Source of the DNA: Coriobacteriaceae bacterium
GTDB lineage: Bacteria > Actinomycetota > Coriobacteriia > Coriobacteriales > UBA8131
DNA length: 5,041 nucleotides
Assembly (NCBI GenBank): GCA_012515495.1
Contig: JAAYYH010000042.1
Location: 1 to 5,041, forward strand
Direction of reading: 5' to 3'
Under the pieces are notes generated by a model, which saw nothing but the letters and a program-made list of their open reading frames with translations, ran no database searches and was not told where the DNA came from. Shown here in pieces: positions 1-5,041 of the stretch. A program made the translations under genes and the position numbers. Every line of letters begins with the position of its first letter. Position 1 is the first letter of the stretch.

Positions 1-1022
1 CAGGAAAAGCTATCGCTGAAGTTGGTGCCTCAGAAATTGCTGAAACAGCAGTAAAGATCGGAAAAACTGCCGTTGGTGTCCAGGGTATCCAAAACAGAAG
101 TGCTGCCAAGAATATTCAAGAGATTTGCGCAGAGTATTATGACGCCGCAAGGGAAGTAACTGAGCAAAGACGTCAAAAATTGAATTATGCTATCAATGAT
201 TTTGGTGAGTATCGTCTTAGTGCCCTGCATCTGACTGTGGGTAGATTCCTTAAGTATCTTAAAGAGCTTAAACAGAACAATACTGTAAAAGAGTACGAGA
301 TCCTTTTTGGTGCGGACATAGACCATAAGATGATCGACAAGATGGAGCGCATAGATATGGCGGCCTCTGAAGCGCTGCGAACAACAGCTATCAGCGGAGC
401 TTTTGGGGCTGCAGCAGTACTTGGCACTCCTGCAATAATCACAGGAACAGTCGGCGCGATTGGCGTTGCCTCGACCGGAACAGCTATCACGGGTCTTAGC
501 GGCGCAGCTGCGAATAGTGCCGTAATGGCATGGCTGGGTGGGGGGAGCCTCGCGGCTGGAGGAGGCGGTATGGCAGCTGGAGCCGTTACGTTGGCAGCCG
601 TTACGGCTAGCGCTACGGCTGTGGTGACGATTCTAGCAGCAGGTACATTGGTGTCCCTGCACTTTGGAAAGAAGCTCACAGAAGCAAAGGAATACGAAAA
701 GGAAGTAGGGGTGGCTGTTGCCAGTCTCGAGAAGGCTTGGATTGTCATGGATGGCATAGCCATGCGTACTGCTGAGCTGCGAGAGGTGACTGAAGAATTG
801 AAGTGGCGGACGGTGAGTGAGTTGGATAAGTTGGAACCACTTATCCCTAATTTTGATTTCTCAATTACAGAAAGTGTAGCCATATTCAACAAATGCGCTC
901 TTCTAGTTAAGACGACAGTGGAGCTTGCCCAAACACCCTTGTTAGATGGTGAAGGAAACCTGAGTACTGAAAGCATGAGCATCTCAAGTAAAGTTCGCAA
1001 GGTATTGAACACGGAGGTATGA
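1..1022 (+). CDS. Glycine-zipper hydrophobic hairpin protein of unknown function (5' end outside window)
   Basis: The frame is open from base 3 to the TGA at 1020-1022, giving 339 visible residues with no stop, so the gene starts before the window. The TTG at 180 is only an internal leucine codon. Visible residues about 1-128 are charged and helix-forming (for example EQRRQKLNYAINDFGEYRL). Residues about 129-219 are strongly Gly/Ala-rich and hydrophobic, centred on WLGGGSLAAGGGGMAAG at about 177-193. That pattern suits a glycine-zipper or membrane-inserting helical hairpin. Residues 220-339 return to charged helices. No signal peptide can be judged without the N-terminus. I recall this Gly-rich segment with flanking coils as a recurrent module in uncharacterised bacterial proteins, but know no established role. 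Its stop overlaps the first possible start of the next gene, suggesting coupled expression and joint function. Coding is firm; the membrane role is inferred. Confidence 0.85.
   Translation, partial: GKAIAEVGASEIAETAVKIGKTAVGVQGIQNRSAAKNIQEICAEYYDAAREVTEQRRQKLNYAINDFGEYRLSALHLTVGRFLKYLKELKQNNTVKEYEILFGADIDHKMIDKMERIDMAASEALRTTAISGAFGAAAVLGTPAIITGTVGAIGVASTGTAITGLSGAAANSAVMAWLGGGSLAAGGGGMAAGAVTLAAVTASATAVVTILAAGTLVSLHFGKKLTEAKEYEKEVGVAVASLEKAWIVMDGIAMRTAELREVTEELKWRTVSELDKLEPLIPNFDFSITESVAIFNKCALLVKTTVELAQTPLLDGEGNLSTESMSISSKVRKVLNTEV
581..605 (+). repeat. Short direct repeat in the glycine-zipper segment
   Basis: AGCCGTTACG occurs at 581-590 and again at 596-605, 15 bases apart, coding for alternating Ala/Val/Thr residues. 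A partial inverted copy, TACGGCT, follows at 614-620. It keeps the frame and reflects the low-complexity Ala-rich coding, perhaps a five-codon duplication. Confidence 0.5.
1013..1017 (+). promoter_or_regulatory. Shine-Dalgarno that decides the start of the second gene
   Basis: GGAGG lies inside the last codons of the upstream gene. It is 7 bases from ATG 1025, a normal distance, but 1 base from ATG 1019, which is too close. It therefore favours the later start and implies translation coupled to the upstream gene. Confidence 0.7.
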
Positions 1023-1024
1023 AG

Positions 1025-1642
1025 ATGTCAGTAGATTTTAAGGATGTAATGATTCTACTCTATGATCGTTTTGGCGATGACTTTGTTGACATGGTAAGGG
1101 ATACGCCTAATAAGGAAAACACTGCATCTGAAGAAGAGATGGTAAATCGGGTAGAGAAGCCGCAACATAATTCTACAGAATATGAAGATAAGCAGGTCGA
1201 TTACTGCAATGCCGATGTGTTTGAGAAAAAGACTCTGCGCGGAATGCAGCAGGGCATCGCTGTTGTCATGAATTCCGGAGATGTTGCTGCAGCAGTCAAG
1301 GATCTGATTCTCATGGCTGGAGAAGTGCGCAAGTTTGAAGAAGCTCAAATAACTGTTCGCACCGATATCGCTGCTGGACGTGATGCTGCTCTCGCAAACA
1401 TTGAGGCTCAAAAGGCTGCGCTCATGATGTATCTCGATAAATCGTTTGACGAGCGCAAAGAGAACTTCCACGCACTTTTCTCTGTAGTGGATGATGCTTT
1501 AGAGAAGAATAATATGCAGCAATTGGCGATGAGCTTAGAGAGCATCATTAAGCTGGCAGAGGCATCACCATTCAAGGACCTGGAAACGATTGAGGCTACT
1601 GCGGCAGCGTTGACAGACCCAGACCACAAATGGGATTTCTAG
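1025..1642 (+). CDS. Uncharacterised acidic helical protein, partner of the glycine-zipper gene
   Basis: A 205-residue protein with no signal peptide or membrane segment, so probably cytoplasmic. ATG 1025 is preferred to the in-frame ATG at 1019: GGAGG at 1013-1017 lies 7 bases before 1025 but only 1 base before 1019. Residues about 1-75 are acidic and poorly conserved in character, probably a linker after a short helical start (MSVDFKDVMILLYDRFGDD). Residues about 95-185 form a regular amphipathic helical block including NIEAQKAALMMYLDKSFDER and SLESIIKLAEASPFKDL. The C-terminus ends in DPDHKWDF. I recognise the helical block and aromatic tail as typical of a widespread hypothetical protein family but cannot name a function. 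No catalytic motif is visible. The gene follows the upstream one without a gap, so the two probably share one mRNA and may form a membrane protein plus soluble partner. Confidence 0.85.
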   Translation: MSVDFKDVMILLYDRFGDDFVDMVRDTPNKENTASEEEMVNRVEKPQHNSTEYEDKQVDYCNADVFEKKTLRGMQQGIAVVMNSGDVAAAVKDLILMAGEVRKFEEAQITVRTDIAAGRDAALANIEAQKAALMMYLDKSFDERKENFHALFSVVDDALEKNNMQQLAMSLESIIKLAEASPFKDLETIEATAAALTDPDHKWDF

Positions 1643-1645
1643 AAA

Positions 1646-1674
1646 TTGACCTAGTAAGCTAAACGAACCATAAG
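1646..1674 (+). promoter_or_regulatory. Candidate sigma70-type promoter for the CoiA-like gene
   Basis: TTGACC at 1646-1651 (5 of 6 matches to the -35 consensus) is followed after 17 bases by CATAAG at 1669-1674 (4 of 6 to the -10 consensus). Transcription would begin near 1681, leaving a leader of about 30 bases before ATG 1712. It sits in the only gap between the first two genes and the third. The match is modest and found by eye. The gap shows no convincing terminator, so read-through from upstream is also possible. Confidence 0.3.
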
Positions 1675-1711
1675 GCCTAAAGCCACTGAGAGTTCGGGAT
1701 TGTGAGCGAGT

Positions 1712-2794
1712 ATGAGCCAGCTGTCTGAGAGTGTGCCTATTCTTTACGGTCGTGATTCAGAAGGAAATTTGAGACACATTGATTCGGTCACGAATGGCGA
1801 AGCCTGTGGTTGTCTCTGCCCATGTCCAAGCTGCGCTCAGCCTTTAATAGCAAGAAATAACGGGAGTAAGAGGATTCACCATTTTGCTCACAAGCGTGGA
1901 ACATGTGCGTGGTCCGCTGAATATATCATCTCAGTTTTAGCAGCGGATATCCTCCAGAAGCATCACTATATGTCTTTCCCCGAATTAAACTATTTTGACA
2001 GAATAAAGGGCCGTATCGTAGCAATATCTCAAGCGAAAACACTGAAAGTGGCTTCTGCAACTACAAAAGAATTAAGTGGCAGAGGAGCACCAGAAGTGAT
2101 GCTAACCTGTGGTGGCAACACAAAACTGCGGCAATTTGTGCTTGTAATCAGCTTGCTGCATCCAGTATCCGATGCGCAGCTTGAGCGACTGAAATCTTCT
2201 GGTCTCGATGCGATTGCTTTTGATTTGAGATCATTATTGAGCCGGAAGAAGAGGGAGCTAGGGAAGCATTTCGATCGTGCTAATGTACTTGCCGGGTTTC
2301 AAGAAATCTCCTTTATTGCCGATGTTCTGAGGGACGAATCCGGATCTTGCTTTGAATGGCTCATCAACGCTAAGCGAGATGATATCGATCAGATAAACAG
2401 GGAAGACCTCACTATTTGGCTTATTGAAGAGGAGAGGCGTAGAGACGCCGAAGAAAAAGAGAGAGAACGTAAGCGTGCCCAATTCGAGGCAGTACGCGCT
2501 GAAGAACGAGCTCGCAGGCTCCAGGAAGAAGAAAAAGTGCGAGTCGAAGAAGAAAGGCGCCTTAGAGAGCAGGCTGAGCGTGATGCAATCAGAATGAGAG
2601 AGCTTGTGAATCAACAGCAAGCCCAAGCGCGCGATAGCTTTGGTCGACGTTGGATCAAATGTGAAATATGCGGAGAGGTCAAGCTCGAAAACGAGTTCCA
2701 ATCCTATGGTGGAATAGATCGCATCAACCTAGGTTGCTGTTATGAATGCCTCAGGAAAAGTAGGGTGTGTGGAATTCAATCATCTAATCAATAA
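1712..2794 (+). CDS. CoiA-like protein: zinc motif, nuclease-like core, coiled coil, C-terminal zinc module
   Basis: A 360-residue protein. ATG 1712 is the first possible start, since an in-frame TGA sits at 1703-1705; its Shine-Dalgarno is weak. Residues 32-65 hold a Cys/His cluster (CPCPSC at 36-41, HHFAH at 56-60, C65), the hallmark of the CoiA/competence-like family, whose members join a zinc motif to a restriction-endonuclease fold. Residues about 115-172 resemble that core (APEV at 126-129, VLVISLLHPV at 143-152, IAFDL at 168-172). By eye, the usual PD is PE and the expected Glu near 145 is Val, so activity is doubtful. Residues about 236-305 are a Glu/Arg-rich coiled coil. A second zinc module follows: C317, C320, C343, C346. 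CoiA acts in DNA uptake, but distant relatives of this layout occur widely, and a competence role is not implied here. Nucleic-acid binding is the safest inference. Confidence 0.8.
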   Translation: MSQLSESVPILYGRDSEGNLRHIDSVTNGEACGCLCPCPSCAQPLIARNNGSKRIHHFAHKRGTCAWSAEYIISVLAADILQKHHYMSFPELNYFDRIKGRIVAISQAKTLKVASATTKELSGRGAPEVMLTCGGNTKLRQFVLVISLLHPVSDAQLERLKSSGLDAIAFDLRSLLSRKKRELGKHFDRANVLAGFQEISFIADVLRDESGSCFEWLINAKRDDIDQINREDLTIWLIEEERRRDAEEKERERKRAQFEAVRAEERARRLQEEEKVRVEEERRLREQAERDAIRMRELVNQQQAQARDSFGRRWIKCEICGEVKLENEFQSYGGIDRINLGCCYECLRKSRVCGIQSSNQ

Positions 2795-2976
2795 GGCTGA
2801 AGTTGATGAGTCTGGTTCCTCCAAAATGTCCCTTAAATATCCCAGCCATTGAAATAGCTGACTTGTCTGTTCTGTATCACGAATTATAACTTCAACGGAA
2901 TGTTTCCCGATGTTCGCGCTGGTTGCGTCATATTATTGGGCAATAGCTCGAAGACATTTGGTCTAGCCTTCTTCAT
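2780..2976 (-). pseudogene. Possible frameshifted remnant of a small gene (about 65 residues)
   Basis: Reading the - strand from ATG 2976 gives MKKARPNVFELLPNN down to about 2935. From 2932 to 2783 a neighbouring frame gives 50 residues that look like real protein, including HSVEVIIRDTEQTSQLFQWL followed by GYLRDILEEPDSS, ending at TGA 2782-2780. Adding one base near 2932-2935 would join them into one protein. The second frame has no start codon of its own and is preceded directly by a stop (2935-2933). No Shine-Dalgarno is seen before ATG 2976. The 3' end overlaps the end of the CoiA-like gene by 15 bases, in convergent orientation. A 50-codon open stretch can arise by chance, so this rests on the protein-like composition and the fact that the two frames join neatly. 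No family recognised. Confidence 0.3.
2863..2890 (+). promoter_or_regulatory. Weak promoter candidate upstream of the methyltransferase
   Basis: TTGTCT at 2863-2868 and TATAAC at 2885-2890 are separated by 16 bases (4 of 6 and 5 of 6 consensus matches). It would give a leader of about 120 bases before ATG 3017. The methyltransferase-HNH unit is separated from the upstream gene by 222 bases, so it should have its own promoter, but this one is only a visual match. It overlaps the possible - strand gene remnant. Confidence 0.22.
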
Positions 2977-3016
2977 GGCTATACTGTCTATCAATGACTT
3001 TGGATGAGAGAAAAGT

Positions 3017-3616
3017 ATGTTTGCAGATATCGAAACCATTGATTATTACGAGCGCAACGCCAGTGCCTTTATAGGTGGAACTGCGAAAGCAAATATGTCC
3101 GTGATACTCTCGGGCTTCCTCGCGTGTATCCCCCAAGGTGGACACATTCTCGATTGGGGTTGCGGGTCTGGTCGCGATGCAGCTGTAATGTTCACGGAAG
3201 GTTATAAGGTCACAGCAGTCGATGCATCACATGCCATGTGCGAGAACACACGCAAGCTTGTAGATTGTGATGTGCGCAATGAGACTTTCAGCCAACTTTG
3301 CGTAAACGAGGCCTATGATGGAATATGGGCGTGCGCTTCTCTCTTGCATCTGCATAAGGAAGAGCTTCCTGATGCGTTTGCTCGTGCTCATAGCGCGCTC
3401 AAACCCGGCGCCGTAATGTACTGTTCATTCAAATACGGTGATTTTGCAGGAATGAGCGACGGTCGATGGTTTACCTATTTAAATGAGGAGTCATTGGAGC
3501 GAATCCTTGAAGGCATCTTCTCGTGTATGAAGATGTACGTCACTGCAGATGTTCGACCGGGAAGGGGGAATGAGAAATGGCTGAACTGCCTAGCCTTCAA
3601 AGCCTCCAAGGATTAA
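3017..3616 (+). CDS. Class I SAM-dependent methyltransferase
   Basis: A 199-residue single-domain protein with a Rossmann-fold methyltransferase signature. Motif I is ILDWGCGSGRDA at 44-55, which binds S-adenosylmethionine. The acidic residue after strand 2 is D69 in VTAVDAS. Motif IV region is YDGIWACASLLHL at 100-112, and LKPGAVMYCSFKYGDF at 128-143 is the late strand region. A conserved C-terminus, ADVRPGRGNEKWLN (177-190), completes the fold, so the protein looks intact. The whole resembles the Methyltransf_11/25 and TehB-like groups, which mostly act on small molecules. There is no (N/D)PP(Y/F) motif of adenine or N4-cytosine DNA methyltransferases and no PCQ of C5 enzymes, so DNA is not an obvious substrate. 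The substrate is unknown. A weak GAG-containing Shine-Dalgarno (3006-3010) precedes ATG. The gene overlaps the following HNH gene by 40 bases. Confidence 0.9.
   Translation: MFADIETIDYYERNASAFIGGTAKANMSVILSGFLACIPQGGHILDWGCGSGRDAAVMFTEGYKVTAVDASHAMCENTRKLVDCDVRNETFSQLCVNEAYDGIWACASLLHLHKEELPDAFARAHSALKPGAVMYCSFKYGDFAGMSDGRWFTYLNEESLERILEGIFSCMKMYVTADVRPGRGNEKWLNCLAFKASKD
3563..3569 (+). promoter_or_regulatory. Strong Shine-Dalgarno for the HNH gene, inside the methyltransferase gene
   Basis: AGGGGGA lies 7 bases before ATG 3577. An earlier ATG at 3570 is out of frame and meets a stop after four codons. The motif therefore fixes the HNH start at 3577 and creates the 40-base overlap with the methyltransferase gene. 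Confidence 0.65.
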
Positions 3617-4758
3617 CCACGAACATCTCCAAGGCGGTAATGCTCGAGCGAATGCTCACCAAGTTCACTGCCAGTTACAAGCTCTACTGGTTCAAAGCTA
3701 TCTTTGACGATGTCATCGCTGGCAACACATATATATCCTTCAAGCGAGCTGTAGGGAGAATGGTGGCATCGGCCTGGTATCCCGTTGTATATTTCAGGTT
3801 GAACCTTGGGGCAACTGACAAGCTGGCAGATTTTGTCGATTTCGTGCATCGTGAGTTCAATCTTGCACAGGATTGTAAGCAGGATATCATCATTGATCTT
3901 GTCTCCGATGCGCACAGTAACTGTCAGCTTGACAGGCATATAGCCTCACTTACCACCTACGTGCCCTATCGTCTCATAAGACCTTTTTATGAAGAGCGCA
4001 TCAGCCACGTGAATATTGGAATCTCTCAAGCAAAGCGAGATAGCCGTATAGATGGTCTCATCAGGCAATTCAACGCCGAGGATATTGGCGGAGCGCCATA
4101 TTGCTTCACAGCTGATGGCGACGGAGTGCGTGTGGTGGATGAATGGGCAACATATCTGTGTGAGAACGAAGCGGTCATTCGCGGCTGGCTTAACTATAAG
4201 CTCATAGAATATCTGCAGGCGCGAAACCCTAGTACACCGGCAATTTCGCGAAAACTCTATCCACCGGTACAACGCGATTTATCCGCTGCACATGCTTATT
4301 GGAATACAGCCATGCATACGGGTGAGTTCCGCGAGATTTACAACGGTGAGCTATTCTGTGCAGATAATTTCGAACGCTATGGCGCACTAAGTATCGACCA
4401 CTTCATTCCCTGGAGTTTCGTGTTGCATGATGAACCGTGGAATCTTATTCCAACATTCAAGAATGTGAACAGCCGCAAAAACGATCGATTGCCCGATTTT
4501 GGGCGATACAAAGATGGATTCTGTGACCAGCAATTCGATGCCTTGGTCACCGTGTTGGAATCCAAAAAGCATCGTAAGTATCTGGAATCATATCTTAGCA
4601 TTGATACAGACATATTTTTGTATGAACGCACCAGTGCGAGCCGTGACGCATTTACTCAATCACTCGAGAATGCAATCGGGCCACTCTATCAGATTGCACT
4701 GAATCAGGGTTATCCGAAATGGGAGTATGAATACGCAGTCGTGACGCTATGGGGATAG
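3577..4758 (+). CDS. HNH endonuclease domain protein
   Basis: A 393-residue protein. The HNH (beta-beta-alpha metal) motif lies at about 265-305: the DH pair D274-H275 in LSIDHFIPWS, N289 in WNLIP, and N298 with K301 in NSRKNDRLP. H275 is the expected general base and the Asn residues are expected to help position the metal, so the site looks complete. Such domains cut DNA, sometimes RNA. The large N-terminal part (1-260) has no catalytic motif I recognise. It includes ASYKLYWFKAIFDDV at 32-46 and RMVASAWYPVVYFRLNLG at 61-78, which I recall as typical of a family of HNH proteins from accessory regions; it probably gives target recognition or partner binding. The tail after the HNH is helical. 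No signal peptide or membrane segment is present. The gene overlaps the methyltransferase by 40 bases, indicating coupled translation. The biological target is not known. Confidence 0.88.
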   Translation: MAELPSLQSLQGLTTNISKAVMLERMLTKFTASYKLYWFKAIFDDVIAGNTYISFKRAVGRMVASAWYPVVYFRLNLGATDKLADFVDFVHREFNLAQDCKQDIIIDLVSDAHSNCQLDRHIASLTTYVPYRLIRPFYEERISHVNIGISQAKRDSRIDGLIRQFNAEDIGGAPYCFTADGDGVRVVDEWATYLCENEAVIRGWLNYKLIEYLQARNPSTPAISRKLYPPVQRDLSAAHAYWNTAMHTGEFREIYNGELFCADNFERYGALSIDHFIPWSFVLHDEPWNLIPTFKNVNSRKNDRLPDFGRYKDGFCDQQFDALVTVLESKKHRKYLESYLSIDTDIFLYERTSASRDAFTQSLENAIGPLYQIALNQGYPKWEYEYAVVTLWG

Positions 4759-4790
4759 GGTAGTAGGACAGGAAAACGGCAATCCCGATC

Positions 4791-4886
4791 ATTCCGGCAT
4801 CAGCCCATCTTCCCTCATGATACGTGCCACCACATTAATCTAGAGCCCTATAATCATTCATCGGAAGCTGGGCCTGATGCCGGAAT
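4791..4886. repeat. Near-perfect long inverted repeat with 49-base spacer
   Basis: The left arm at 4791-4813 begins ATTCCGGCATCAG and the right arm at 4863-4886 ends CTGATGCCGGAAT. The arms match over 22 of 24 aligned positions (one inserted G, one T/G mismatch). The inner flanks keep faint similarity (ATGATA against ATGATTATA). The spacer is too long, and no T-tract follows, for a usual intrinsic terminator, although the arms could still fold in RNA. Paired ends without a transposase between them suit a miniature or decayed insertion element. The GATCATTCCGG at 4787-4797 recalls IS21-family end repeats, but this is from memory and unverified. Confidence 0.7.
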
Positions 4887-4931
4887 TTGACAACCCATAA
4901 TCTAACGCGATGCTATTGCAGCATGTCCTCG

Positions 4932-4957
4932 TTGCCATGAATGTGTCCTTCATGCAA
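4932..4957. repeat. Small imperfect hairpin
   Basis: TTG(C)CATGAA pairs with TTCATGCAA across a 7-base loop, giving nine pairs with one bulged C. It has no U-tract on either strand, so it is only a weak terminator candidate. It overlaps the stop of the possible - strand reading frame that enters from the right edge. Confidence 0.3.
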
Positions 4958-5041
4958 TATCCCTCTTCTGCATTCCCTCTTTACGATGAAAGAGCTGGTA
5001 AGGCTTGAATCCGAACTCAGTTGACAGAAGTATTGCCAGGG
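4950..5041 (-). CDS. Possible 3' end of a minus-strand gene entering from the right edge
   Basis: On the - strand a frame is open from the window edge (first full codon 5039-5037) to TGA 4952-4950, giving 29 residues including TEFGFKPYQLFHRKEGMQKR. The composition looks protein-like, and the gene would run convergent to the HNH gene. A second - strand frame is also open from the edge to a TAG at 4915-4913, giving 42 codons, so openness here is weak evidence. No family is recognised. A start would lie outside the window. Confidence 0.2.
   Translation of the reverse strand, partial: LAILLSTEFGFKPYQLFHRKEGMQKRDIA

Noticed and set aside
185..1012. Long antisense open frame (275 codons) opposite the first gene
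   Set aside because: It mirrors the GC-rich Gly/Ala coding of the + strand gene, has a Pro/Ala/Val-rich low-complexity product, and lacks a Shine-Dalgarno. The + frame is open to the window edge and reads as sensible protein.
1643..1711. Terminator between the second and third genes
   Set aside because: No GC-rich stem followed by a T-run was found in these 69 bases; the short AGGCCT palindrome is too small.
2258..2701. Antisense open frame opposite the CoiA-like gene, with a Phe/Ser/Leu-rich product
   Set aside because: Its Phe/Leu runs are simply the complement of the Glu/Lys-rich coiled-coil codons on the + strand.
2963..3145. Minus-strand open frame of 60 codons across the start of the methyltransferase
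   Set aside because: Most of it lies opposite the conserved methyltransferase N-terminus. It has no supporting signal and is in a different frame from the more protein-like remnant in the gap.
3613..4272. Several antisense open frames of 69-108 codons opposite the HNH gene
   Set aside because: They overlap a full-length, motif-bearing + strand gene and show no recognisable domain or start signal.
3017..4758. Classical type II restriction-modification system
   Set aside because: The methyltransferase has no DPPY/NPPY or PCQ motif and no target-recognition domain, so the label is not supported.
4791..4886. Intrinsic terminator formed by the long inverted repeat
   Set aside because: The loop is 49 bases and neither side is followed by a T-tract, so a standard intrinsic terminator is unlikely.

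Overview
The window is bacterial DNA of medium GC. It carries five substantial protein genes, all on the + strand and closely packed, plus two weak traces of coding sequence on the - strand. No rRNA, tRNA, CRISPR array or transposase was seen. Shine-Dalgarno motifs precede several genes. The species cannot be fixed from sequence alone. The mix of rarely named gene families, two nuclease-like proteins, a probable gene remnant and a transposon-end-like inverted repeat suggests an accessory or defence-type region rather than housekeeping DNA.

Region 1 (1-1642) is a translationally coupled pair. The first gene is cut by the left edge of the window. Its frame is open from base 3, so its true start lies outside. 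It encodes helices flanking a long Gly/Ala-rich hydrophobic segment, probably a membrane-inserting glycine-zipper hairpin. Its stop overlaps the possible first start of the second gene, which encodes a soluble acidic helical protein. I recognise both as recurring uncharacterised bacterial families and cannot name a function.

Region 2 (1643-2794) has a possible promoter followed by a CoiA-like protein: an N-terminal Cys/His zinc motif, a probable restriction-endonuclease-fold core, a long charged coiled coil and a C-terminal CxxC...CxxC zinc module. By eye the nuclease core looks degenerate.

Region 3 (2795-3016) is a 222-base gap. It holds a weak promoter candidate on + and, on -, what looks like a frameshifted remnant of a small gene.

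Region 4 (3017-4758) is a two-gene unit: a class I SAM-dependent methyltransferase overlapping an HNH endonuclease by 40 bases. The HNH start is set by a strong Shine-Dalgarno inside the methyltransferase gene. The methyltransferase lacks visible DNA-methyltransferase signatures, so this is not an obvious restriction-modification pair, although the pairing suggests joint function.

Region 5 (4759-5041) has no clear gene. It contains a near-perfect inverted repeat of about 23 bases with a 49-base spacer, a small hairpin, and possibly the 3' end of a - strand gene entering from the right.

Taken together, two or three short transcription units carrying a membrane-type protein, a degenerate nuclease and an active-looking HNH nuclease with a methyltransferase are compatible with a defence-type island. 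That reading is an inference.
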